From Pseudomonas sp. 7P_10.2_Bac1 (GTDB taxonomy: Bacteria; Pseudomonadota; Gammaproteobacteria; Pseudomonadales; Pseudomonadaceae), in assembly GCF_025465935.1 (NCBI RefSeq), contig NZ_JANLNV010000063.1:19975-83974 (forward strand): DNA of 64,000 bases, read 5' to 3'. How positions within the stretch are numbered: the stretch's first letter is position 1; every line of letters starts with the position of its first letter. Shown here piece after piece: positions 25,718-34,774 of this stretch. A program made the position numbers and the translations under genes. The notes below the pieces were generated by a model. That model saw nothing but the letters and a program-made list of their open reading frames with translations. It was not told the DNA's origin and searched no databases.

Positions 25718-28066
25718 TCAGCTCGCTTTTGCCATGATCAACCGCGATGGGCTGGCCGCTTCCAAACGGATCGCCACGAATTTTGACGTCGGTGTATGGC
25801 TGCCATCCCCGGTGCTTTCCAACGGCACCAGCGGGTTGACCTCCGGGTAATATGCCGCCGCTTGCCCGGCCGGAATATCAAACGCCAGCAAGGTGAAGTT
25901 CTTCACCCGGCGCTCATGCGCGTCATCCCAGATCGACACGATGTCGACTTTTTGCCCCGGCTTGAAGCCCAGGCGGATGATGTCGGCTTCGTTGGCAAAC
26001 AGGACGTTACGCTGGCCCTTGACCCCACGATAACGGTCATCGAGGCCGTAGATGGTGGTGTTGTACTGGTCATGGGAGCGCATCGATTGCAGGATCAGGT
26101 CCGGCAACTGGCCTGTGGCGCGGGTGCGGGCGTCGATGAGGTCTTGTGGCAACGCGTTGATGCGGAAGTTGGCGCGCTGGGTCGGCGTATTCCACTGCCG
26201 TGCCCCGGCCGAGTTACCCAGGTAGAAACCGCCTGGGTGCTGGATGCGCGTGTTGAAGTCTTTGAACCCCGGAATCGTGTCGGCAATCAGCTCGCGAATG
26301 CGACTGTAGTCGGCCACGATCCAGTTCCAGTCGATGGGGTGCGTGCCCAATGTGGCAGCGGCAATTGCGGCGATGATCGCAGGCTCAGAGCGCATCTGAT
26401 TCGACAAGGCTTTGAGCTGGCCATTAGAGGCGTGGACCATGCTGAACGAGTCTTCAACGGTGACCGCCTGCGGGCCCTCGGCCTGAAGGTCGATGTCGGT
26501 GCGGCCCAGGCACGGCAAAATCAGCGCCTCTTTGCCGTGCATCAGATGGCTGCGGTTGAGCTTGGTGCTGATCTGCACGGTCAGGTCGCAATTGCGCAGG
26601 GCCTGGGCCGTGCGCGGGCTATCAGGAGTGGCTTGGGCAAAGTTGCCGCCCAGGCCAATAAATACCTTGGCTCGACCTTCCAGCATGGCGTGAATGGCTT
26701 CGACCACGTTATGGCCGTTTTCACGCGGCACCTTGAAGTTGAAGCGCCGCTCCAGTGAGTCAAGGAAGGCCACTGGTGGCCGTTCATTGATCCCCATGGT
26801 GCGGTCGCCCTGCACGTTACTGTGGCCACGCACCGGGCACAGGCCCGCGCCAGGCCGGCCGATGTTTCCGCGCAGCAGCATCAGGTTGGCGATTTCCTGA
26901 ATGGTCTGCACCGAATGGCGGTGTTGGGTGATGCCCATCGCCCAGCACATGATCACGTTTTTACCCTTGAGGTACATGCGCGCGGCGCGCTCGATGTCCA
27001 CCAGAGTGAGGCCCGACTGCTCGACGATATGCTCCCAGGACGTGTCGTCCAGGCTGGAGATGTAATCGAGGATGCCCGAGGTGTGTTCATTCAAAAACGC
27101 GTGATCGAACACCGCTGGTTCGCCGGCCGCCTGTGCATCGCGCTCCCATTGCAGCAGGAACTTGGCCATGCCGCGCAACAGCGCCATGTCGCCGCCCAAC
27201 GCCGGGCGCAGGTAGGCGGTGTTGGTGGGGCGGTCGCCGTTGGTGAGCATCTCCAGTGGATGCTGCGGATGCTGGAAGCGCTCCAATCCGCGCTCTTTCA
27301 GTGGGTTGACGCACACCACCTGAGCGCCGCGTTTAACCGCTTCGCGCAGCGGTTCAAGCATGCGCGGGTGGTTGGTGCCTGGGTTCTGCCCCAGCACGAA
27401 AATCGCGTCGGCGTGTTCAAAGTCATCGAACGTCACGGTGCCTTTGCCCACGCCGATGCTTTGCGCCAGCGCCACACCGCTGGCCTCGTGGCACATGTTC
27501 GAGCAGTCCGGGAAGTTGTTGGTGCCGAACGCACGGACAAACAGCTGATACAGGTACGCCGCTTCATTGCTGGCGCGGCCCGAGGTGTAGAACTCGGCTT
27601 CGTTGGGGCTCGACAGGTTCAGCAGATGGCGGGCGATTACGCTGTTGGCCGCGTCCCAACTGATGGGCTCGTAATGATCGGTTTCGGCGTTGTAACGCAT
27701 TGGTTCGGTCAGGCGGCCCTGATATTCAAGCCAGTAATCGCTTTGCTCCAGCAAGGCGCTGACGCTGTATTTGGCGAAGAAGGCTGCGTCTACCCGGCGC
27801 TTGGTCGCTTCCCAGTTCACCGCCTTGGCGCCGTTCTCGCAGAACTTGACCATGCCGCTTTCCGGCGAGTCGCCCCAGGCGCAACCCGGGCAATCGAAAC
27901 CGCCGTTCTGGTTGGTTTTGAGCATCATGCGCAGGTTTTTCAGAGCGTTGTCGCTGGTCAACCAGGCCTGCGCCACACTGATCAGTGCGCCCCAGCCGCC
28001 GGCCGGGCCTTTATAAGGCTTGTAGCGCGGATTCGGGGTTTGGTCGGCTTGATGATGAAGGCTCAC
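25718..28066 (-). CDS. FdhF/YdeP-family molybdopterin oxidoreductase
   Basis: 782 residues, a molybdenum enzyme related to formate dehydrogenase alpha subunits but of the YdeP branch. The N-terminus has GFDCPGCAWGDSPES in place of a full [4Fe-4S] four-cysteine motif. Cofactor-binding stretches typical of the DMSO-reductase family are clear (GQNPGTNHPRML, CVNPLKERG, CWAMGITQHRHSVQTI, RGHSNVQGDRTMGI). E. coli YdeP supports acid resistance; the reaction is unknown. The next gene is fdhD, overlapping by 4 bases, whose product sulfurates the cofactor of such enzymes, supporting a real molybdoenzyme. Confidence 0.9.
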   Translation of the reverse strand: MSLHHQADQTPNPRYKPYKGPAGGWGALISVAQAWLTSDNALKNLRMMLKTNQNGGFDCPGCAWGDSPESGMVKFCENGAKAVNWEATKRRVDAAFFAKYSVSALLEQSDYWLEYQGRLTEPMRYNAETDHYEPISWDAANSVIARHLLNLSSPNEAEFYTSGRASNEAAYLYQLFVRAFGTNNFPDCSNMCHEASGVALAQSIGVGKGTVTFDDFEHADAIFVLGQNPGTNHPRMLEPLREAVKRGAQVVCVNPLKERGLERFQHPQHPLEMLTNGDRPTNTAYLRPALGGDMALLRGMAKFLLQWERDAQAAGEPAVFDHAFLNEHTSGILDYISSLDDTSWEHIVEQSGLTLVDIERAARMYLKGKNVIMCWAMGITQHRHSVQTIQEIANLMLLRGNIGRPGAGLCPVRGHSNVQGDRTMGINERPPVAFLDSLERRFNFKVPRENGHNVVEAIHAMLEGRAKVFIGLGGNFAQATPDSPRTAQALRNCDLTVQISTKLNRSHLMHGKEALILPCLGRTDIDLQAEGPQAVTVEDSFSMVHASNGQLKALSNQMRSEPAIIAAIAAATLGTHPIDWNWIVADYSRIRELIADTIPGFKDFNTRIQHPGGFYLGNSAGARQWNTPTQRANFRINALPQDLIDARTRATGQLPDLILQSMRSHDQYNTTIYGLDDRYRGVKGQRNVLFANEADIIRLGFKPGQKVDIVSIWDDAHERRVKNFTLLAFDIPAGQAAAYYPEVNPLVPLESTGDGSHTPTSKFVAIRLEAASPSRLIMAKAS

Positions 28067-28902
28067 GATTGAATCTCCTGCGCTGGGCTGTACACACGCG
28101 GCGCGCTTTTGTGGGGCAGATGAATAAGGTTCAGGTTATGGCGCCGGGCCCATTGCAGCGCCAGGCCGGTAGGCGAGGACAGGCTGATCAGGGTTTGAAT
28201 CCCAGCGCGTAACACTTTTTGAATCAGCTCAAGGCTGCAGCGGCTGGTGACAATCGCCGTGCCGCCACTCAGGTCGATGTGCTGGCGCACCAGCGCACCG
28301 ATCAGTTTGTCGAGGGCGTTGTGCCGGCCGATATCTTCGCGGCCCATCAGCAGTTCGCCCTTGGCGTCCATATAAACAGCGGCATGCACTGCGCCGCAGT
28401 GCTGGCCCAGCGGTTGGAAGTCGCTGATGCGCTGGCGCAAGCCTTCGAGCCAATGGGCGGGCGGCAAGGGCGCGCCGGGCAGTACCTTGAGGTCGGGCAG
28501 CGCTTGCTCCACCGCCTCAACGCCGCACAAGCCGCAGCCGCTGGTGCCGGCCAGTTGCCGACGCTGTTGCTTGAGGTTCCAGAACGCCCGGCTGGCGATT
28601 TCGACCTGAGCGTATTGCGCCGAGCCTGAGCCGCTGAGCTTGAGGTCGTAGATATCGTTCGCGTCTTTGATGATGCCGCTGCCCAGGCTGAAGCCGACGA
28701 TAAAGTCTTCAAGGTCGGTGGGCGTCACCAGCATCACGGCCTGGTTGATGCCGTTGTAGGCAATCGCCAGTGCCACTTCTTCTGCGAGGGCCGTTTCTGC
28801 ACCGCTGCCATGGTCGAGCGTGACGTAGTGATAGGTCTGGCTGGCAGCAGGCGCGGGCGTACTGGGAGCGGGCGCCGCGCACAAAGGGCGCTTGGCGTTC
28901 AT
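28063..28902 (-). CDS. fdhD: Formate dehydrogenase accessory sulfurtransferase FdhD
   Basis: 279 residues. FdhD carries sulfur from IscS to the molybdenum cofactor of formate dehydrogenase-type enzymes. The two essential cysteines are in SGCGLCG near residue 125, and GREDIGRHNALDKLIG plus SRCSLELIQKVLRAGI are family signatures. The gene is first in an operon with the YdeP-like enzyme, which is then its likely client. Start 28902 is taken at MNAKRPLCAAP; the first ~25 Ala/Pro-rich residues are poorly conserved in the family and the true start could be slightly downstream. Confidence 0.93.
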   Translation of the reverse strand: MNAKRPLCAAPAPSTPAPAASQTYHYVTLDHGSGAETALAEEVALAIAYNGINQAVMLVTPTDLEDFIVGFSLGSGIIKDANDIYDLKLSGSGSAQYAQVEIASRAFWNLKQQRRQLAGTSGCGLCGVEAVEQALPDLKVLPGAPLPPAHWLEGLRQRISDFQPLGQHCGAVHAAVYMDAKGELLMGREDIGRHNALDKLIGALVRQHIDLSGGTAIVTSRCSLELIQKVLRAGIQTLISLSSPTGLALQWARRHNLNLIHLPHKSAPRVYSPAQEIQS

Positions 28903-28996
28903 AGGGCTTTACCAACGTGGTCTATGACCCTAAGCGTAGGCGCGACACTGGGTCGCGTCTAATCGCTAGCGTTGATCTGCTGATAGAGGCTGTCGA

Positions 28997-29884
28997 TCAA
29001 GACAGGTCGGGTGATTTCTGAAACTGTGCAAAACAGGCTTCTGCCAGCGCCGAACGCGGCGCCTCCCGCCGCATGATCAAACCCAGTTGCGACAAGGTTT
29101 TGGCGTCTTCGATCGGGTGCAGGCGCAAGGTGTCGGTCAGCGCTTCAAGCCCGCCTTCAAGCGGCATTACCGCGCAGCAGAGGCCCGCGTGCACCGCTTG
29201 CAACAATTGATGAACGGCATCGGTTTGTAACAGGGGATGGGGCGTAAGGCCGCGACTGTGGAAGTTGTGATCGATGGACTGGCGAAAGTGCATTCCGCCG
29301 CTGAGCAGCCCCAGAGGCAAGGTGATCAGGGCCTCCCAGCTCAGCGGCTGATCAGCAAAGTTGAAATACCGTTGGTCGTAAAGAAGCCCCATTCGGGTGT
29401 CGCCCAGGGCCAGTGAGTCGAAGCGCTCGTGATCAAGGCGGTCCAGGTACGAGACCCCGATATCCAACTGGTTGCTGGCCAGCTGTTCCAGGATTTGCTC
29501 CGAACTCAGGGCCGATAGCTCAAAGCGCAGCTCGGGGTGTAGCTGGTGCATGCGTTGCAACAAAGGCAGCGGGTCGAAGCTGGACAACGGCACCACCCCC
29601 AGGCGCAACGTACCGATCAAATTGCCGCGACAGGCCGCCGCTTCGGCTTGCAAGCCATCGTAGGCCGCCAGCACGGTGCGTGCCCAGGCGAGGATGCGCT
29701 CACCGGGGGCGGTAAAGCTTTCAAAGCGTTGGCCTCGATTGACCAGTTGTAGATCGAGCTCTTGCTCAAGGCTGCGCAAGCGCATCGACAGCGTGGGCTG
29801 GGTGATATGGCAACGGGCAGCGGCCTGACCGAAGTGCCGGGTTTCATCCAGGGCAATGAGGAATTTCAGCTGTTTGATGTCCAT
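28997..29884 (-). CDS. LysR-family transcriptional regulator
   Basis: 295 residues: N-terminal helix-turn-helix (FLIALDETRHFGQAAARCHITQPTLSMRLRSLEQELDLQLV) and a periplasmic-binding-type effector domain from ~residue 90 (LIGTLRLGVVPLSSFDPLPLL). It lies just upstream of fdhD on the same strand and diverges from the LysM-protein gene, so it may control the fdhD-ydeP operon or itself. Effector unknown. Confidence 0.88.
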   Translation of the reverse strand: MDIKQLKFLIALDETRHFGQAAARCHITQPTLSMRLRSLEQELDLQLVNRGQRFESFTAPGERILAWARTVLAAYDGLQAEAAACRGNLIGTLRLGVVPLSSFDPLPLLQRMHQLHPELRFELSALSSEQILEQLASNQLDIGVSYLDRLDHERFDSLALGDTRMGLLYDQRYFNFADQPLSWEALITLPLGLLSGGMHFRQSIDHNFHSRGLTPHPLLQTDAVHQLLQAVHAGLCCAVMPLEGGLEALTDTLRLHPIEDAKTLSQLGLIMRREAPRSALAEACFAQFQKSPDLS

Positions 29885-29949
29885 CCTTGCTCCAGCAATG
29901 TTGGTCTACGCTTAGGTCTCTGGATATTTCCTACCTTGGAGCGTGACCT

Positions 29950-30390
29950 ATGAGCCTTTTAAGCTTTGTGAAAGAAGCCGGTGAAAAACTAGCCCACCTG
30001 TTCACCCCGGGAAATGCCAATGCCTCAGACGACCTCAAAAAACACGTAGAGGCTGTAGGCTTGGGCAATCCTAATATCAAAGCCGAGGTGGAGGGCGACA
30101 AGATAACGCTCAGCGGCGAGGTAGCCTCTCAGGAAGAGAAAGAAAAAATCATACTGGCGGCGGGCAACATTGCCGGTGTGGCCAGCGTTGACGATCAGAT
30201 CACCGTCAGCGGGCCTGCCGTAGTAGCTTCGCGTTTTGTCGTGGTGAAAAAAGGCGACACCCTGAGCGCGATTTCGCTGGCAGTGTATGGCAACGCCAAC
30301 CAGTACAACAAAATCTTCGAAGCCAACAAGCCGCTGCTCAAGAGCGTGGACAAAATCTACCCAGGGCAGACGCTGCGTATTCCTGAGTAA
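29950..30390 (+). CDS. BON-LysM protein (KbpA/YgaU-like potassium-binding protein)
   Basis: 146 residues with no signal peptide. A BON domain (~25-85, NPNIKAEVEGDKITLSGEVAS) is followed by a LysM domain (~97-145, VVKKGDTLSAISLAVYGNAN, ending TLRIPE). This is the layout of E. coli KbpA (YgaU), a cytoplasmic protein that binds K+ and responds to osmotic or ionic stress. The start at 29950 is preceded by TGGAGCGTGACCT. The yrfG, nudE and cysQ genes beyond it keep the order seen in other pseudomonads. Confidence 0.9.
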   Translation: MSLLSFVKEAGEKLAHLFTPGNANASDDLKKHVEAVGLGNPNIKAEVEGDKITLSGEVASQEEKEKIILAAGNIAGVASVDDQITVSGPAVVASRFVVVKKGDTLSAISLAVYGNANQYNKIFEANKPLLKSVDKIYPGQTLRIPE

Positions 30391-30399
30391 GCTGATGTC

Positions 30400-30454
30400 T
30401 GTAGGAGCGAGTTTTTGATCTTTGGAAAGATCGCGAGGCAAGCTCGCTCCTACA
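30400..30454. repeat. Palindromic repeat of the TGTAGGAGCGAGC family
   Basis: TGTAGGAGCGAG and CTCGCTCCTACA are exact inverted ends; the inner part has GATCTTTGGAAAGATC. Same family as 17646-17713 and 60797-60852, shorter here. It lies between convergent genes and can serve as a two-way terminator. Confidence 0.88.
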
Positions 30455-30467
30455 CGTTTTGTGTGAA

Positions 30468-31130
30468 TCAAAGCCCTTCCAGCAGCTCGCGATAATCCCC
30501 CAGTGCCGCGAATTCTTCGGTGTCTTTCGGGCCTTTTTTGCTGTCCGGCTGTTTGACGGCCAGCAGATGGCCTACCCCGAACGCCTGGGCGCTGCGCAGG
30601 ATTGGCAAGGTGTCGTCGATAAACAGGCTGCGGCTGGGATCAAAGCCGATATCGGCTTGCAGGGCATCCCAGAACGCCGGGCTTTCCTTGGGGAAACCGT
30701 AGTCGTGGGAACTGATCAGGCGCTCGAAATACGGCGCCAGTTCAATGCGCTCCAGTTTCAATGACAACGAATCGCGGTGCGCGTTGGTGATCAGGATCAC
30801 CCGCTTGCCAGCGGCTTTGACCGCGGCTAAAAAGGTGTCCGCATCGGGCCGCAAGGCAATCAGGTGGGCGGTTTCGAGCTTGAGCTCGCGCACCGGAATC
30901 TTCAGCTCGCTGCTCCAGAAGTCCAGGCAGTACCATTTCAACTGGCCTGCGTTGTTCTCAAACAGTGGTGTCAGCTCCAGATCTGCCATTGCGCGGCTGA
31001 TGCCGTGCAAGTCGGCATAACGCTGTGGCAAGTGTTCGAGCCAGAAGTGGTTGTCGTAGTGCAGGTCGAGCAGTGTGCCGTCCATGTCCAGCAGAACGGT
31101 ATCAATGTCGCGCCAAGGTAACGCTGTCAT
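30468..31130 (-). CDS. yrfG: GMP/IMP nucleotidase (HAD superfamily, YrfG)
   Basis: 220 residues. A HAD-family phosphatase that dephosphorylates purine nucleotides. Motif I is VLLDMDGTLLDL (nucleophile Asp and DxD), motif II region ILITNAHRDS, the lysine motif YGFPKESPAFW and motif IV FIDDTLPILRSA. Start 31130 (MTALPWRDID) is used because the longer frame has low-quality N-terminal residues and crosses the nudE promoter region. Divergent from nudE, whose start is 89 bases away. Confidence 0.9.
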   Translation of the reverse strand: MTALPWRDIDTVLLDMDGTLLDLHYDNHFWLEHLPQRYADLHGISRAMADLELTPLFENNAGQLKWYCLDFWSSELKIPVRELKLETAHLIALRPDADTFLAAVKAAGKRVILITNAHRDSLSLKLERIELAPYFERLISSHDYGFPKESPAFWDALQADIGFDPSRSLFIDDTLPILRSAQAFGVGHLLAVKQPDSKKGPKDTEEFAALGDYRELLEGL

Positions 31131-31218
31131 GCAAAACTTCTCCCACAGTAGAAAAACATCCGACACAGACAATCGGAAAAGCCGGGGTATAGTAACCCGT
31201 TCATATTGAGGAGCCGCT

Positions 31219-31785
31219 ATGCGCCAAAAACCCACCGTACTTGCCCGTGAAATTGTTGCCAGTAGCCGATTGTTTCGGGTCGAGGAAGTGCAACTGCGCT
31301 TCTCCAATGGCGTTGAGCGCACTTACGAACGGTTGGTGGGGCGCGGCAACGGCTATGGCGCGGTCATGATCGTGGCAATGATCGACGCCGAGCACGCCAT
31401 TCTGGTCGAAGAATATTGCGGCGGCACCGATGAATACGAAGTGTCATTGCCCAAGGGGTTGATCGAACCGGGCGAAGACGTGCTGGCGGCCGCCGAACGT
31501 GAATTGAAAGAAGAAGCAGGCTTTGGTGCCCGACAGTTGGAGCATTTGACTGAGCTGTCGTTGTCGCCGGGGTACATGAGCCAAAAGATTCAGGTGGTGC
31601 TGGCTTCAGAGTTGTATGAAGCCCGCCTTGAAGGCGACGAGCCGGAGCCGATGCGGGTTGATCGGGTCAATCTGCGCGAATTGTCCACGCTGGTGCAAAA
31701 CCCGCAATTCAGCGAAGGCCGTGCCTTGGCCGCGTTGTACCTGGCGCGTGATGTATTGACTCAGCGTGGAGTGTTTAAACCGTGA
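31219..31785 (+). CDS. nudE: ADP compounds hydrolase NudE
   Basis: 188 residues with a perfect Nudix box, G-x5-E-x7-REL-x-EEAG, in GLIEPGEDVLAAAERELKEE. NudE hydrolyses ADP-ribose, NADH and diadenosine polyphosphates in the cytoplasm using Mg2+. RBS TTGAGGAG precedes the ATG. It overlaps cysQ by 4 bases; pairing of a nucleotide-sanitising hydrolase with a PAP phosphatase is conserved in the genus. Confidence 0.93.
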   Translation: MRQKPTVLAREIVASSRLFRVEEVQLRFSNGVERTYERLVGRGNGYGAVMIVAMIDAEHAILVEEYCGGTDEYEVSLPKGLIEPGEDVLAAAERELKEEAGFGARQLEHLTELSLSPGYMSQKIQVVLASELYEARLEGDEPEPMRVDRVNLRELSTLVQNPQFSEGRALAALYLARDVLTQRGVFKP

Positions 31786-32621
31786 ATGTGGCGCATCCGT
31801 TGCTGGCCCCCGTGATCGAACTTGCGCACCGTGCTGGCGAGGCCATCCTGCCGTTCTGGCGTGCAGACGTAGCCGTCACTGCCAAGGCCGATGATTCCCC
31901 GGTGACAGCCGCTGACCTGGCAGCGCATCACATTTTGCTCGATGGCCTGACGGCGCTGGACCCAACTATCCCGGTGCTGTCGGAAGAAGACGCGAATATT
32001 GCGCAGAGCGTGCGGGAGGGCTGGACGCGCTGGTGGCTGGTCGACCCGTTGGACGGCACCAAGGAGTTCATCTCGGGCAGCGAGGAGTTCACCGTCAACA
32101 TTGCCCTGATCGAACACGGCCGCGTGGTCTTCGGTGTGGTTTCAATGCCTACCAGTGGCCGTTGTTATTACGGTGGCGCGGATTTGGGTGCCTGGCGGGC
32201 GGATGCGGACGTGATCGTGCCGATCCGCGTGCGCGACGTGCTGCCACAAGGCGAACCGCTGATCGTGGTGGCCAGTCGTCGGCATTCAAGCCCCGAGCAA
32301 GAGCGCTTGCTGGCCGGGCTGGAGACGGCAGTGGGCACGTTGGAAACTGCCAACATTGGCAGCTCGTTGAAGTTCTGTTTGCTGGCCGAAGGGGCGGCGG
32401 ATTGCTACCCGCGTCTGGCGCCGACTTCACAGTGGGACACCGCAGCGGCTCAAGGCGTACTGGAAGGCGCGGGTGGGGTGGTGCTGCAACTGGATGGCCA
32501 ACCGTTCACGTACCCGGCGCGCGAGTCGTTGCTCAATGGCTATTTTTTGGCCTTGCCAGCCAAGGCATCGTGGCGTGAGCAATTGTTGGCGTTGGCAAAA
32601 ACCCAAAGCCCCTCACCCTAA
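31782..32621 (+). CDS. cysQ: 3'(2'),5'-bisphosphate nucleotidase CysQ
   Basis: 279 residues, a Mg2+-dependent phosphatase of the inositol monophosphatase family that turns PAP into AMP during sulfate assimilation. Metal and substrate motifs: PVLSEEDANIA (Glu-Glu-Asp), WWLVDPLDGTKEFISGSEEF and QWDTAAAQGVLEGAGG. The GTG start overlaps the nudE stop. The last codons (SPSP plus TAA) fall inside the repeat element that begins at 32610, so the repeat seems to supply the present C-terminus and stop. Confidence 0.92.
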   Translation: MNVAHPLLAPVIELAHRAGEAILPFWRADVAVTAKADDSPVTAADLAAHHILLDGLTALDPTIPVLSEEDANIAQSVREGWTRWWLVDPLDGTKEFISGSEEFTVNIALIEHGRVVFGVVSMPTSGRCYYGGADLGAWRADADVIVPIRVRDVLPQGEPLIVVASRRHSSPEQERLLAGLETAVGTLETANIGSSLKFCLLAEGAADCYPRLAPTSQWDTAAAQGVLEGAGGVVLQLDGQPFTYPARESLLNGYFLALPAKASWREQLLALAKTQSPSP

Positions 32622-32901
32622 CCCTCTCCCGGAGGGAGAGGGGACTGACCGGGGGATGCTCAAGCCTTGCTGCGATCGTGGAGTGTTGCGCTGACTTTGA
32701 AAACACCTCGGTAAAGCGTCCTCTCCCGGTGGGAGAGGGGATTGATCGAGGGATGCTCAAGCCTTGCTGCGGTCGTGGAGTGTTGTGCTGATTTTGAAAA
32801 CACGTCGTTAAAGCGTTCGATGCGGTCTGGAAGAACGGCGGTGATTCTGAAAACACCTCGTTCAAGCTCCCTCTCCCTCCGGGAGAGGGTTGGGGTGAGG
32901 G
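32610..32901. repeat. REPIN-like element with tandem ~98-bp units, overlapping the cysQ end
   Basis: Left end CCCTCACCCTAACCCTCTCC and right end GGAGAGGGTTGGGGTGAGGG are inverted. Inside are two full copies of a ~98-bp unit (GGGATGCTCAAGCCTTGCTG at 32653 and 32751) and a third, partial copy without that landmark (TGAAAACACCTCG part near 32848). The ends match 667-1284 and 14197-14297, but the inner sequence is different, so ends and cores vary independently. It reaches to three bases before the convergent thioesterase gene. Confidence 0.88.
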
Positions 32902-32904
32902 CAA

Positions 32905-33360
32905 TTAGCGATGCAACACATATTGCCCGCTAAACCGCACCGCATCGTCCCCACCGTCAGCATTGATCAACCGCGTTTCCAGGGTCAGACGCGCCCGCCC
33001 ATGGCGTTTGTACATCGTCAAAAACTTGTTCCACGCGGCCTCGCTCGGCGCATCGCACAGCGCGATGGCGTCTTGGGTCACAGGCAGCGGGTAGCTGATG
33101 TGGCCTTCCTGGATCACGATGTGCCCGTCTTCGACCCCGGCTTCACGCAGGCTCAGGTGCAACCAGCCCCAGCCTGCCAGTACCGCGCCGCAATACAGAC
33201 TGCCGCCAAACATGGTGCTTTTGTGGTTGATGTTGGCTTCCAGCGGCAATTGCAGACGCAGTTGCCGATCATGCCAGTCGACCACTGTGAGGCCCATTTC
33301 ACGGGTCAGCGGAATGTCGTGATGAAGGATGGATTCCAGATAACGACTGTCGCGGTTCAT
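32905..33360 (-). CDS. Hot-dog thioesterase-like protein (YiiD C-terminal domain)
   Basis: 151 residues with the hot-dog-type pattern of the YiiD C-terminal/thioesterase family (MGLTVVDWHDRQLRLQLPLE, NHKSTMFGGSLYCGAVLAGW, KFLTMYKRHGRARLTLETRL). The N-acetyltransferase half found in E. coli YiiD is absent. Start 33360 is taken because AGGATCC lies upstream at good distance; a start at 33393 would overlap the dctD stop. It follows dctD by 19 bases, yet has no obvious link to dicarboxylate sensing. Substrate unknown, probably an acyl-CoA or acyl-carrier thioester. Confidence 0.78.
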   Translation of the reverse strand: MNRDSRYLESILHHDIPLTREMGLTVVDWHDRQLRLQLPLEANINHKSTMFGGSLYCGAVLAGWGWLHLSLREAGVEDGHIVIQEGHISYPLPVTQDAIALCDAPSEAAWNKFLTMYKRHGRARLTLETRLINADGGDDAVRFSGQYVLHR

Positions 33361-33379
33361 GCGGGGGATCCTGTGCAGG

Positions 33380-34774
33380 TCAATCGAGTTCATCGGTGTG
33401 AGGATGGCTGCCGCTCTCGAAGTGAAGCCCGTGTTTGCGCAGCTTGTCATGCAGGGTTTTGCGCGGCACACCCAACGCTTCGGCCAGGCTGCGCATCGAG
33501 CTGTGTGAGCGCTCAAGTTCGGCGGCAATCAGGCTTTTTTCGAACTGTTCAACTTGCTCGCTCAAGCTGCCCGACACCCCAAGGTCAGACGCTTGCGTTG
33601 TATCGTTGGCATCTTCGTCCAAAGCCAATTCCAGACCCAGGGCAAATCGCTCAGCAACGTTTTGCAGTTCGCGTACATTGCCCGGCCAGGTATGACGCAA
33701 CAGTTGCGCACGTTGGCCGGGTTGTAGTGCGTTGAGTGCCAGGCCGTGGCGGGTGCTGGCTTCGTCGGCAAAGTGCTGGAACAGCACCAACACGTCATCC
33801 CCACGCTCACGCAACGGCGCAATCCGCAGCGGCGCAACGTTCAGCCGGTAGTACAAGTCAGCGCGGAAACGGCCTTGGTCAGCCGACTGGCGAAGGTCTT
33901 CCTTGGTCGCGGCGATCACCCGAATGTCCAGCGGGATCAGTTGGTTGCCACCCAAACGTTCGACCACGCGCTCTTGCAGCAAACGCAGCAGTTTGACCTG
34001 CACGTCCAGGCTCATGCTTTCGATTTCGTCGAGGAACAACGTCCCGCCATTGGCGAATTCGAATTTGCCGATACGGCGCTTTTGCGCGCCGGTAAAGGCG
34101 CCAGGTTCATGGCCGAACAGTTCGCTTTCGACCACCGACTCGGCCAGTGCGCCGGCGTTGATCGCGACGAAGGGGCCGTTGCGGCGGCTCGACAGGTCGT
34201 GCAACGCTCGGGCGACGACTTCTTTGCCAGAGCCGGTTTCGCCCAAAATCAAGACGTCCGCCTTGGTCGCCGCCAGCGCGCCGATTTGATCGCGCAGACG
34301 CAGCATGGCCGGGGACTGCCCCACCAGCCGGGTGCTCAGTTGCTGGCGGTCACTGAGCGCCAGGCGCAAGCTGCGGTTGTCCAGGACCAATGCGCGCAGG
34401 GCCAGCGCCCGGCGCACGCTATCGAGCAACGCGTCGCTGGCGAACGGTTTTTCCAGAAAGTCGTAGGCACCGGCGCGCATGGCTTGCACAGCCAGCGGTA
34501 CATCGCCATGCCCGGTGATTAACAGCACCGGCAGTTCAGGGTCTTGCGCATGGAGGTGGGTCAGCAACTCCAGCCCGTCCATACCCGGCATGCGGATGTC
34601 GCTGACCACCACGCCCGACCAGTCGCGCTCAATACGTTCGGCCAGGCCGTTGGCTTCGGCCAGCGGCAATACGTTAAGCCCGGCCAGGTCCAGGGTTTGA
34701 TAGAGCGCCTGGCGCAGGTGCGGATCATCGTCGATCAAGATGACCTGAACGCTCGGATCAATGGGTTGGCTCAT
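33380..34774 (-). CDS. dctD: C4-dicarboxylate response regulator DctD (sigma54 activator)
   Basis: 464 residues: receiver domain (1-~125, VILIDDDPHLRQALYQ; Asp phosphoacceptor in VVSDIRMPGMDGLELL), AAA+ domain with Walker A GETGSGKE, the GAFTGA loop in ELFGHEPGAFTGAQKRRIG that contacts sigma54, and a C-terminal Fis-type helix-turn-helix (SSMRSLAEALGVPRKTLHDKLR). Start 34774 overlaps the dctB stop by 4 bases. By position beside rmlBD it corresponds to P. aeruginosa dctBD, which activates dicarboxylate uptake genes (dctA, dctPQM). Those targets are not adjacent here. Confidence 0.92.
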   Translation of the reverse strand: MSQPIDPSVQVILIDDDPHLRQALYQTLDLAGLNVLPLAEANGLAERIERDWSGVVVSDIRMPGMDGLELLTHLHAQDPELPVLLITGHGDVPLAVQAMRAGAYDFLEKPFASDALLDSVRRALALRALVLDNRSLRLALSDRQQLSTRLVGQSPAMLRLRDQIGALAATKADVLILGETGSGKEVVARALHDLSSRRNGPFVAINAGALAESVVESELFGHEPGAFTGAQKRRIGKFEFANGGTLFLDEIESMSLDVQVKLLRLLQERVVERLGGNQLIPLDIRVIAATKEDLRQSADQGRFRADLYYRLNVAPLRIAPLRERGDDVLVLFQHFADEASTRHGLALNALQPGQRAQLLRHTWPGNVRELQNVAERFALGLELALDEDANDTTQASDLGVSGSLSEQVEQFEKSLIAAELERSHSSMRSLAEALGVPRKTLHDKLRKHGLHFESGSHPHTDELD

